The notes under the pieces: model-generated | Told to the model about the DNA's origin: nothing | Databases searched by the model: none | What the model saw: the letters and a program-made list of their open reading frames with translations, nothing else | Program-made: the position numbers and the translations under genes | NCBI GenBank assembly: GCA_038231495.1 | Contig: JBBRLG010000266.1 | Location: 1 to 9,845, forward strand | Length of the DNA stretch: 9,845 bases | Direction of reading: 5' to 3' | DNA from: JBBRLG01 sp038231495 | Lineage (GTDB): Bacteria > Planctomycetota > Planctomycetia > Gemmatales > Gemmataceae | Part shown: positions 1-5,723 of the stretch, piece after piece | Layout of the letters: each line of letters opens with the position of its first letter | Numbering within the stretch: the first letter of the stretch is position 1

Positions 1-1
1 G

Positions 2-661
2 GCCGAACACCAGTTCTGGGTACGCTTGAAGGGCTGGGTGACGGCCAGTATGATCCAGCCGGGCGACGAACTGAGTTCGCACGACGGCCAGTGGGTGGCC
101 GTCGAGGAGGTGTACGACACCGGCGAGCACGAGACGGTCTACAACCTCCGGGTTGCGGATCACCATACCTACTTCGTCGGTAGTTCCGAGTGGGGCTTCA
201 GCGTCTGGGCGCATAATGCGGATTGTGGATCTTGGAATGACTTCCAACGCCGAACGAAAGGCCAATTTGCTACTCGGGAAGAAGTTGCTGCTGCCTGGCA
301 GAGTTTCAAGGCGAACGCAGCGAAAGTGGAAACCGTAACCACGAGCGTTTACCGGGAGTCCTTGAGCCGCCTGGAGCAGCGAGGGCTTACACCCCTTGTG
401 GCTGGCACACGGGCCGACGCTATCACCAAACGATGGTTGCGGATTTATGGAGATGGATTGGGATTGGATGAATTGCAATTCGATGTTAGGCGGAGCTATC
501 CGAATGCTGGGGCAAGAGGTGCAGAGTTTGACATTGTTGCGGGTGGGCAAGTTGGCTTTGAATTAAAGCGGAGTCCATTAGCGGTAAGGCTCGGCCAGGA
601 ACAAGCATTCCAAGACCTTTTTCACGATGTCAGTCTGAATTACATCTATGGCCGTCCATAG
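2..661 (+). CDS. C-terminal end of a polymorphic toxin: Hint autoprocessing domain plus PD-(D/E)xK nuclease tip (5'-partial)
   Basis: The frame is open to the left edge, so this is the 3' end of a larger gene. The TTG at 26 is an internal Leu codon, not a start. Counting from nt 2, residues 1-72 match a pretoxin Hint domain: EHQFWV, then GW.TA, PGDEL, VYNLRVADHHTYFVG, ending in His71-Asn72 (nt 212-217). In this family that pair is the self-cleavage site that frees the tip. The released tip (73-219) begins with a WNDFQ..TKGQF.TREE segment. It carries a nuclease-like core with Asp177 (nt 530-532), then Glu187-Leu-Lys189 (560-568) in FELKR, spaced as in PD-(D/E)xK nucleases. DNase activity is inferred from this motif alone. 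The tip is more AT-rich than the genes on the right side of the window, consistent with an exchanged cassette. The upstream body is probably Rhs-type, given the Rhs stub downstream, but it is not in view. The protein is presumably exported and acts in a rival cell. Confidence 0.8.
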   Translation, partial: AEHQFWVRLKGWVTASMIQPGDELSSHDGQWVAVEEVYDTGEHETVYNLRVADHHTYFVGSSEWGFSVWAHNADCGSWNDFQRRTKGQFATREEVAAAWQSFKANAAKVETVTTSVYRESLSRLEQRGLTPLVAGTRADAITKRWLRIYGDGLGLDELQFDVRRSYPNAGARGAEFDIVAGGQVGFELKRSPLAVRLGQEQAFQDLFHDVSLNYIYGRP

Positions 662-995
662 CCTTATGACCTCGGCAGGTAAGTTTCGCAACCCTGGCTT
701 GTGCCAATAGAACGGTTCCGGTAGCACGGCGCTGACGCGACGGGTCTGCTGCTGGCATCCTTCCGGATCGCGCGGCAGCGGACAACCTGCCAACACGCAA
801 GAACTTGGCAAGGGTGGCATTTGGGCACTCAGCGACCGTCAGAAGTAGGCAACGGCACTGATCGTCCCTCACCAATGGCGTGGCAAGGGTGGTCGAAAGT
901 AGGTGGCAAGGGTGCGTGTGGCCAGGGTGCGGTGACGCCAGCCGCGCGTGCGGAACATTCGTACCGATGTAATAGAAAGCACAAGGGGTCGGGCG
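662..995. other. Non-coding spacer between toxin and candidate immunity gene
   Basis: This stretch of 334 nt holds no convincing gene. Reading frames exist on both strands, but they are rich in Cys, Arg and His, carry no recognisable domain, and look like noise. The right half contains the short repeats listed separately. The last bases hold a Shine-Dalgarno-like AAGGGG (983-988), seven nucleotides before the ATG at 996. The spacer is unusually long for a toxin-immunity pair, which normally sit close together, so it may be the remains of older cassettes or an inserted repeat block. Confidence 0.55.
806..930 (+). repeat. Cluster of four 12-bp repeats, consensus TGGCAAGGGTGS
   Basis: Copies lie at 806-817 (TGGCAAGGGTGG), 881-892 (identical), 904-915 (TGGCAAGGGTGC) and 919-930 (TGGCCAGGGTGC, one change). 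Start-to-start spacing shrinks from 75 to 23 to 15. A second imperfect pair, GTCAGAAGTAGG (838-849) and GTCGAAAGTAGG (892-903), suggests that a larger unit of roughly 54 bp was duplicated and then decayed. No function can be assigned. Confidence 0.6.
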
Positions 996-1535
996 ATGAG
1001 CGTCGAGCAAATCTACATCAAGGGCGACCCGGAGAGGATTATCCGGGCATTGAGTGCATCCTTTGAGAGAAAGGGCTGGGTTGGTGGACTTTCAACACCA
1101 GTCCAGCATATCCCCCTGGCATCCCGGGATTTTGATAGAAAGCGTTCCCGACACTTCGTTCTTTCGACCTGTGAAAATTGCTGGAACGCACTGGTGGAAG
1201 CCGGTGAATTGGCAGATTGGCGATTGGCCCAAAAGCTTGCTAATGAGCTAAGAGACCCATTACTTGTTATTGCGTTGCATGAATCGATGAATGCTTGGGC
1301 TTATGCCCACTTTGAGCAAGGAAAGCCTACGGATAGCGCTTTCAAGCCGCACCACCTATTTTCCGATATCGAAGGCGGAAAAAAAAACGATGTGGATTGG
1401 GATGGTGATGCATGGGTTGAGGCTCATGCCATCGCAGACAAATATGGGTTGCCCGACCCATTTCTTTCTTACCAGCAAATTGCTAAGAACCCGAAAGCAT
1501 CGAACATGTTTTTGACTTTCCACCGTCAAGAATAA
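996..1535 (+). CDS. Unrecognised 179-aa protein, candidate immunity protein for the upstream toxin
   Basis: The ATG at 996 is preferred over an in-frame GTG at 948 because AAGGGG (983-988) lies seven bases before it. No family was identified with certainty. The protein has no signal peptide or membrane segment, so it should be cytoplasmic. It is acidic and mixed alpha/beta in look. Visible features are a start of the form YIKGDPERIIRALSASF, a paired-Cys segment STCENCWNALVEAGEL (57-72), a central helical stretch DWRLAQKLANELRDPLLVIALHES (74-97), and an acidic segment DVDWDGDAW (132-140). Its position after a toxin tip on the same strand, its size and its lower GC suggest an immunity protein that binds and blocks the nuclease. 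That role is inferred from context only. The 334-nt gap from the toxin weakens it, although no other gene lies between. A run of nine A residues falls inside the gene at about 1379-1387. Confidence 0.6.
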   Translation: MSVEQIYIKGDPERIIRALSASFERKGWVGGLSTPVQHIPLASRDFDRKRSRHFVLSTCENCWNALVEAGELADWRLAQKLANELRDPLLVIALHESMNAWAYAHFEQGKPTDSAFKPHHLFSDIEGGKKNDVDWDGDAWVEAHAIADKYGLPDPFLSYQQIAKNPKASNMFLTFHRQE

Positions 1536-1619
1536 TCGTGCGGACTGAGTGAGAAATAATCGGCTTCAGTACTACAAAGAGGATCGGTGTCAGTGCAATT
1601 TAGCGATTGAGAACTCCGG

Positions 1620-1742
1620 TACTACGACCCAGCGCTGCGGCGGTTCATCAGCGAGGACCCGCTGAGCCTGGCGGCGGGCGACACCAACCTGTACCGCTAC
1701 GCCGGCAACAACCCGATTAATGCCACCGACCCGTCGGGGCTC
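1620..1742 (+). pseudogene. Orphan Rhs core fragment ending at the DPSGL junction
   Basis: Forty-one codons read YYDPALRRFISEDP, a short linker, then NLYRYAGNNPINATDPSGL. This is the conserved C-terminal signature of Rhs/YD-repeat cores, immediately before the variable toxin tip. A TGA in the same frame at 1608-1610 closes it upstream and there is no start codon, so it cannot be expressed alone. Downstream of the Leu codon (1740-1742) the sequence becomes the truncated end of a transposase read antisense, so whatever tip followed is gone. The fragment is either the remnant of an older toxin cassette or an orphan module of the kind known to recombine with a full-length Rhs gene. Nothing recognisable lies between the preceding gene (ends 1535) and this fragment. 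Confidence 0.8.
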
Positions 1743-2889
1743 GGCTCTGGTCGCGCAAGTTCAACAGCAGCACCGCGACGATCGACAGCAGGGCGATCGC
1801 GGGCTCCAGGCGGTCGCGGTAGCAAAACGGCATCTGCTCGATGGCGCAGCCCGTCTTCTGCGCCTTGTGGTACTCCTCGATGATCCAGCGCAGCCCGTAC
1901 CAATCCAGCCGCTCGAACGCCGCGGACAGGTTTTGCACCGGCACGTTCGTCAAGAGGATCCATTCGAGCGCCGCGACGCCCGTCGGCGGCGCCGTTTCCC
2001 AGACGCGCACCACCCACGTCGGCAGCGGCATGTCGCGCTCCTCGCCGCGGCGCTGCCGGGGCGGCACGAGCGTGACCGCTTGCCAACTCACGCTCACCTG
2101 GGCCGTCCGCGCCGGCCGTCCTGCCTGGGCCTGCACTTCGACCGTGCGTTGTCCCGCTCCCGGCAACGACCGCGCCAGCTCGTGCAGCTTAATCTTCTCG
2201 GCTTTGCCCTCGATTTCCCGCTCGATCCAGCGGTTGTGCTGCGACCGTACCAGGTACTTCTTGCCCGCCTGTTCCTCGTAGTCCAGGAACTCCGTGATGT
2301 CCGCGCCGCGGTCGGCCACGTCGACCCACAACGGACCCGCGGGGCCGTCCGCCGGGGCCGCCGGCAAGCTGTTGCTGAGCGTCTTCCACAACCGACTTTC
2401 GCGACCGGGGTGCCGTTGCCGATCCGCCCGCTTCTCGCCCTTGGGCACCCGACGCCGCCGGTGCAGGACTTGCGCCGCCAAGCCCAACACCTCCCGCGTT
2501 TGCGCCACCACCGCCAAACCGTTGTGACAGCAATACCCGCGACCGTGGCCGTTGCCGATCGGGCCCAAGTCCGCGATCGACGCCAACCCCGAGTAGTCCA
2601 GGACCGTCGTGTCTTGGATGACCAACACCACCCCCGGCGTCGTCCGCATCCGTTCCAACGTCACGGCCCGATGCGCCGCCAAGACCGACGCATGGGTTAC
2701 CCGGTCGTGCTTCATCAGGCGGTAGAACGCCTGCAAGTCGGCCGGGTCGTGAAACTTCTTGGGGAACGATTCGTCGGGGTGGGCCGTCAATTGGTCGGCC
2801 ACGCGCACCAAGCGCTTCGTCAACCGCAGGTCGTTCAGGGCCGCGGCCCCGAAATGGGTCTCCCCGAAAGTCTTCGCGATCTTTTTCAT
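1717..2889 (-). CDS. IS4-family (Tn5-like) DDE transposase, 3'-truncated
   Basis: The start is the ATG at 2889, which begins the N-terminal DNA-binding region (FGETHFGAAALNDLRLTKRLVRVADQL). A TTG at 2919 is possible but less likely. The RNase H-like core has all three expected acids: Asp93 in IQDTTVLDY, Asp193 in VADRGADI, and Glu338 in the IS4 signature Y-x2-R-x3-E-x6-K (Tyr331, Arg334, Glu338, Lys345). At 390 residues it is shorter than Tn5 transposase (476), with only about 45 residues after Lys345. From about residue 384 onward (APTGRWH) the codons are the antisense of the Rhs fragment, so the native C-terminus and that end of the element are missing. No pair of terminal inverted repeats or target duplication was found. 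Catalytic residues remain, but an element lacking one end should be immobile by itself. Confidence 0.85.
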   Translation of the reverse strand: MKKIAKTFGETHFGAAALNDLRLTKRLVRVADQLTAHPDESFPKKFHDPADLQAFYRLMKHDRVTHASVLAAHRAVTLERMRTTPGVVLVIQDTTVLDYSGLASIADLGPIGNGHGRGYCCHNGLAVVAQTREVLGLAAQVLHRRRRVPKGEKRADRQRHPGRESRLWKTLSNSLPAAPADGPAGPLWVDVADRGADITEFLDYEEQAGKKYLVRSQHNRWIEREIEGKAEKIKLHELARSLPGAGQRTVEVQAQAGRPARTAQVSVSWQAVTLVPPRQRRGEERDMPLPTWVVRVWETAPPTGVAALEWILLTNVPVQNLSAAFERLDWYGLRWIIEEYHKAQKTGCAIEQMPFCYRDRLEPAIALLSIVAVLLLNLRDQSRAPTGRWH

Positions 2890-2960
2890 GACACCCGCCG
2901 TTAACTCGCCACGGTGCAAGAACTTGCAGCTGTAGACAAGATACGGAAGATGTGACTAAA
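1717..2960 (-). mobile_element. Remnant of an IS4-family insertion sequence
   Basis: The remnant comprises the transposase and about 70 nt of upstream sequence. The left border is at 1742/1743, where Rhs coding sequence switches to transposase sequence; the original IS end there is deleted. The right border is not fixed. The AT-richer segment at about 2928-2960 could include the original end of the element, but no matching partner survives on the left. Confidence 0.55.
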
Positions 2961-2962
2961 CT

Positions 2963-2988
2963 TAAGCCCTCACGGTCGCGGCTCTGAC
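2963..2988. repeat. Possible dispersed intergenic repeat next to the phosphatase gene
   Basis: The segment containing CCCTCACGGTCGCGGCTCTG lies between the transposase and the phosphatase stop codon. From memory, very similar GC-rich text recurs between genes in Gemmata-type genomes. Only one copy occurs in this window, so its repeat nature cannot be shown here. Confidence 0.25.
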
Positions 2989-2994
2989 ATTCGT

Positions 2995-3462
2995 TTACTC
3001 GCCCTCCGCTTCCTTGCGTTTGCGCCGCGCGAACAGTTCCACCGCCGCCACCTGGTCGTCGGTCTCCACCGATCCGGGTCGCAGGCGTCGTATCTTCGCA
3101 ATCGCGTTGCTGGCACTTTGCCCTTTCGCGACGAGGTACGCCGCCAACACGGTGCCGGTGCGGCCCATGCCGGCGCCGCAGTGGACCGCGACACCCATGT
3201 TGCGCTCCGTGGCGCGTTCGATGGCCGAGACGCAGCGGTCGAGCTGGTCTTGCGTGGGTGCCTCCATATCTTCGAGCGGTTCGTGAAAGACGAGCAGATT
3301 CGCCTGTTCGATCCAGTCGCGCCGCGGCCGGTCTTCCGTCAAGGAAACGAGTACTTCAATGCCCTGGCTCCGCAGCCAGGCAAGTTCCTCCGGCGACGAC
3401 GGCCGCGCCAGGGCCGCGAGCAGCGGCTTGTCGATCCAGGAAAATCCTTGCGGCGCGGCCAT
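2995..3462 (-). CDS. Dual-specificity protein phosphatase, VHZ/DUSP23-like
   Basis: This 155-aa protein is a compact cysteine phosphatase that removes phosphate from Tyr, and possibly Ser/Thr, residues in the cytoplasm. The catalytic loop HCGAGMGRTGT (94-104) fits HC-x5-R, with Cys95 the nucleophile and Arg101 binding phosphate. Asp65 in PLEDMEAP fits the general acid. The start FSWIDKP, the LVSLTE stretch (38-43) and the tail IRRLRPGSVETDDQ (124-137) match human VHZ closely, and the length is about the same. There is no signal peptide or membrane segment. The ATG at 3462 is 27 nt after the preceding gene's stop (3490), so the two genes are probably co-transcribed; the ribosome-binding site is weak. 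Its target is unknown. A phosphatase acting on RNA or small molecules cannot be excluded. Confidence 0.88.
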   Translation of the reverse strand: MAAPQGFSWIDKPLLAALARPSSPEELAWLRSQGIEVLVSLTEDRPRRDWIEQANLLVFHEPLEDMEAPTQDQLDRCVSAIERATERNMGVAVHCGAGMGRTGTVLAAYLVAKGQSASNAIAKIRRLRPGSVETDDQVAAVELFARRKRKEAEGE

Positions 3463-3489
3463 GTGCGGTTGTCCCAGAAGGTCGTTCGT

Positions 3490-4032
3490 TCAATCCGAGC
3501 GCAGTGGTTTGTGCCCGAAGCGCGTGCGGAGGATGTTGGCCTGTTCAAACACCTTGTCGTCGGTGCTGAGGAAATCGATCAGGTTGCCGGTGGAAATCCC
3601 CAACGCTGCCGCGGCTTCCGCGACGCGCGCCGCCTTCGCATAGAGGACATCCAGGACGATGCCGACCGCCGGCCAAAAGCGTGGGTCTTTCCTTCCCAAA
3701 TGCAGACGGCCGTCGGCGGAGCGGGCCGGCCCGTACTCCGGCAACGCGGCAATTCTCTCGGCGCACAGCACTTCCGGCGGCAGTTCCTCACGCAGCTTCA
3801 AGTACAGGGCCTGACGCAGCCGCCGCAACGCCTTGGCCTTGTTTTCGTGCTGCGAACGACTCTCCTCGGCGATGACCAGCAGGCCGCTCGGCCCGTGCCG
3901 CAGGCGCACCGCCGAACTGGTTTTGTTGCGCTTCTGCCCACCCGGCCCGCTGGCTCGATAGGTGTCCACGCTGCACTGGTCCAGCAGTTGGGCGTCGGTC
4001 AGTACGGACCAGGTGCGGCGGCTGACGGTCAT
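3490..4032 (-). CDS. Class I release-factor-like protein with GGQ motif
   Basis: This 180-aa protein has an RF-1 catalytic domain at residues 22-80. RASGPGGQKRNKTSSAVRL carries Gly31-Gly32-Gln33, which triggers peptidyl-tRNA hydrolysis in the ribosomal peptidyl-transferase centre. ESRSQHENKAKALRRL follows as in RF1, RF2 and ArfB. There is no codon-recognition domain, so it should not read stop codons as RF1/RF2 do. Rescue of stalled ribosomes is the likely role. It lacks a clear ArfB-type Lys/Arg-rich tail. Instead, residues 90-180 form an extension with a short helical segment (VAEAAAALGISTGNLIDFL) and the ending FGHKPLR. The ATG at 4032 gives a clean N-terminus. The frame is open further upstream through the hairpin and into the oxidoreductase gene, but that part is not protein-like. 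A TTG at 4074, eight bases after AAGGGAG, is an alternative start. Confidence 0.82.
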   Translation of the reverse strand: MTVSRRTWSVLTDAQLLDQCSVDTYRASGPGGQKRNKTSSAVRLRHGPSGLLVIAEESRSQHENKAKALRRLRQALYLKLREELPPEVLCAERIAALPEYGPARSADGRLHLGRKDPRFWPAVGIVLDVLYAKAARVAEAAAALGISTGNLIDFLSTDDKVFEQANILRTRFGHKPLRSD

Positions 4033-4039
4033 GACGTGC

Positions 4040-4079
4040 GCCGCTTGCGGCTTTGCACGACTGCAAAGCCGCAAGCGGC
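4040..4079. repeat. Perfect 17-bp stem, 6-nt loop hairpin in the oxidoreductase-release factor gap
   Basis: Arms GCCGCTTGCGGCTTTGC (4040-4056) and its exact reverse complement (4063-4079) flank the loop ACGACT. The first arm matches 16 of 17 bases of the upstream arm of the hairpin at 5544-5591, so both belong to one repeat family. Neither side has a T run, so a simple intrinsic terminator is unlikely. Confidence 0.85.
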
Positions 4080-4082
4080 AAA

Positions 4083-4089
4083 CTCCCTT
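4083..4089 (-). promoter_or_regulatory. Shine-Dalgarno AAGGGAG overlapping the upstream stop codon
   Basis: On the minus strand the oxidoreductase TAA (4091-4089) shares its last base with AAGGGAG. The next start codon, ATG at 4032, is 50 nt away in linear distance. All but ten of those bases are in the hairpin. No other good ribosome-binding site precedes the ATG. Confidence 0.5.
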
Positions 4090-5447
4090 TAGGCTTCCAG
4101 TTTCCACGGCTTCCGCATCTCGCGGGCCAGCATCTTGTTCGCCTCTTCGTCGTCGAACTTCTCCTTGACCGGGTCCCATTTGAGCTTCTTGCCCAGCCGG
4201 GTCGAGATGACGCCGATGTGACAGACGGTGACGGACCGATGGCCGACCTCCGCCGTGCAAATCGTCGGCTTGCGCGTCTTGATGCAGTCGAGGAAGTTCG
4301 CCATGTGGTTGTCCGAATGGTACAACCGCGTGGCGTTCTCCGGCAGCTTCTCGTCGATCAAGGCCTTGTCGCTGCCGGTTAGTTCACCCCGGCTCACGAA
4401 GATCCACTTGCCGTCTTCGCCGACGAACAGGATGCCGTTGTCGTGCTTTTTATCCTGGGGGTCGGCCGAGCCTTTAAGCTGGTTGTCCGCACACACCAAC
4501 GTCGTCCCGTTGGAGTAGGTGTAGGTCACCTTGAAGGTCGGATGACAGTTGTAGCTGTTCGGCTCCTTCGACGGCTCTTCGCCCCTGCCATCGACTTCAA
4601 TCGGCCCGCTCTTGTCCATGCCGAGGCCCCACTGTGCGATGTCGTTGTGGTGAGCGCCCCAGTCGGTCATCTTGCCGCCCGAATAGTCGTACCACCAGCG
4701 GAATTCGTAGTGGCAGCGCTGCGGCACGTATTCGACCTTCGGCGTCGGTCCCAGCCAGAAGTCCCAGTTCAGCCCTTCCGGCACCGGAGCGACCTTGAAC
4801 GTCCCCTTCGGATTGCTGCCGATGCGCGTCTCGACCGTCTTGATCTTGCCGAGCCGGCCGTTACGCACCAACTCACAGGCCAGGCGGAACCGGCCGTCGG
4901 ACCGCTGCATACTGCCGACCTGGAACACCTTGCCGGTCTTTTCCTGGACCTTGGCGATGGCCGCGCCTTCGCTGATAGTCAGGGCCAACGGTTTCTCGCA
5001 GTAGACATCCTTGCCCTTTTTCATGGCCTCGATGGCGACGATGGCGTGCCAGTGGTCCGGCGTGGCAATGGTGACGGCCTGAATGTCCTTGTTATCGAGC
5101 AGTTCGCGGAAGTCTTCGTAAGCCTTGACCTCCTGGCCGGCCTTCTTCATGTCGTCGACGGCCCGTTTGCGATGGTTGGCGTCCACGTCGCAAACGGCGA
5201 TGAATGTGGCTTTCTTGGTGTTCAGGGCGTCCCCGGCGATAGCCCGGCCGCGGCTTTGCGGGCTGCCGATGCCGATAGCGCCCATGACGATCTTGTCCGT
5301 GGAGTCGGCGGCCTTTTTATCGTCGGCGGCGCGGGCCTCGGCGGCGGCGCACACTTCCTTGGCGTACCAGGCTGGCAAGCCGGCAGCGGCCATCGCGGCC
5401 AGCGAGCCTTGCACAAACCCGCGGCGCGACAGATTTCCCCGATTCAT
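4089..5447 (-). CDS. Gfo/Idh/MocA-family NAD(P)-dependent oxidoreductase, Tat-exported
   Basis: This 452-aa protein starts at the ATG at 5447, with a strong site AAGGGAGG eight bases upstream. The N-terminus has a twin-arginine signal (SRRGFV, residues 7-12, then a hydrophobic stretch) with a likely cut near ARA-A (39-41), so it folds in the cytoplasm and is exported. The nucleotide-binding fold begins at residue 53 (VMGAIGIGSPQSRG), followed by CDVD (86-89), TIATPDHWH (126-134) and the family signature EKPL (151-154). The C-terminal substrate domain holds TDWGAHHNDIAQWGLG (261-276), with the conserved Asp and His residues. Such proteins oxidise, reduce or epimerise sugars or sugar-like substrates; this substrate is unknown. 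Planctomycetes encode many Tat-exported paralogues. It is the first gene of the apparent three-gene minus-strand operon. Confidence 0.9.
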   Translation of the reverse strand: MNRGNLSRRGFVQGSLAAMAAAGLPAWYAKEVCAAAEARAADDKKAADSTDKIVMGAIGIGSPQSRGRAIAGDALNTKKATFIAVCDVDANHRKRAVDDMKKAGQEVKAYEDFRELLDNKDIQAVTIATPDHWHAIVAIEAMKKGKDVYCEKPLALTISEGAAIAKVQEKTGKVFQVGSMQRSDGRFRLACELVRNGRLGKIKTVETRIGSNPKGTFKVAPVPEGLNWDFWLGPTPKVEYVPQRCHYEFRWWYDYSGGKMTDWGAHHNDIAQWGLGMDKSGPIEVDGRGEEPSKEPNSYNCHPTFKVTYTYSNGTTLVCADNQLKGSADPQDKKHDNGILFVGEDGKWIFVSRGELTGSDKALIDEKLPENATRLYHSDNHMANFLDCIKTRKPTICTAEVGHRSVTVCHIGVISTRLGKKLKWDPVKEKFDDEEANKMLAREMRKPWKLEA

Positions 5448-5492
5448 GGTGCAAACCTCCCTTGTGATTGAACGGAAACGGCGATGAACGCC

Positions 5493-5521
5493 ATGATAGC
5501 ACGGGGGGTTTGCCTTGGGAA
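5493..5521 (-). promoter_or_regulatory. Possible sigma70-type promoter for the minus-strand operon
   Basis: On the minus strand a -35-like TTCCCA (5521-5516) and a -10-like TATCAT (5498-5493) are 17 nt apart, placing the start about 40 nt before the ATG at 5447. The -10 is a good match and the -35 is weak. This is a pattern match only. Confidence 0.35.
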
Positions 5522-5543
5522 CAAAAAGGACAGGAAAGCACCG

Positions 5544-5591
5544 ATTGCCGCTTGCGGCGTTGCGGAGACCCGCAACGCCGCAAGCGGCAAT
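5544..5591. repeat. Perfect 22-bp stem, 4-nt loop hairpin in the divergent region
   Basis: The arm at 5544-5565 is the exact reverse complement of 5570-5591, with loop AGAC. Its core GCCGCTTGCGGCGTTGC (5547-5563) differs by one base from the arm of the hairpin at 4040-4079. It lies upstream of both candidate promoters of the divergent genes, so it is probably a dispersed REP-like element, not a terminator of either gene. Confidence 0.85.
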
Positions 5592-5604
5592 ACAGGGATG
5601 GTCC

Positions 5605-5633
5605 TTGACCCCCGCCCGGTCGGACATTACCAT
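5605..5633 (+). promoter_or_regulatory. Possible sigma70-type promoter for the PPC-domain gene
   Basis: TTGACC (5605-5610) and TACCAT (5628-5633) are separated by 17 nt. The -35 matches the consensus at five of six bases and the -10 at four of six. The implied start leaves a leader of about 85 nt before the ATG at 5724. An 8-bp inverted repeat, CTTGAATA (5635-5642) and TATTCAAG (5693-5700), lies in that leader. Confidence 0.35.
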
Positions 5634-5723
5634 ACTTGAATAACCTGCCTGCCTGAATCGTCCCCGCCCAACCCTGCCACCCCACCGGCCCGTATTCAAG
5701 AAACCCCCCTGGGGAGTGCCACG

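Noticed and set aside
806..930. The short repeats as a CRISPR array
   Set aside because: The units are only 12 bp, spacing is irregular (75, 23, 15) and no cas gene is present.
948..995. GTG at 948 as the start of the candidate immunity gene
   Set aside because: The ATG at 996 has a suitable Shine-Dalgarno, and the extra 16 residues are basic and derive from the repeat-containing spacer.
578..1010. Minus-strand frames in the spacer as a small gene or transposase remnant
   Set aside because: No domain, start context or codon pattern supports them; one also runs antisense into the toxin gene.
1720..2904. Long plus-strand open frame of 394 codons opposite the transposase
   Set aside because: It is an antisense shadow in GC-rich DNA, Arg/Gln/His-rich with no domain, while the minus strand encodes a clear transposase with all catalytic motifs.
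1753..2927. GCAAGTTC (1753-1760) and GAACTTGC (2920-2927) as terminal inverted repeats of the IS
   Set aside because: The left copy lies inside transposase coding sequence (LLNLRDQ), similarity stops after eight bases, and the left end of the element appears deleted.
3118..5471. Plus-strand open frames of 324 and 342 codons over the minus-strand operon
   Set aside because: They are antisense to three well-supported genes and show no recognisable domain.
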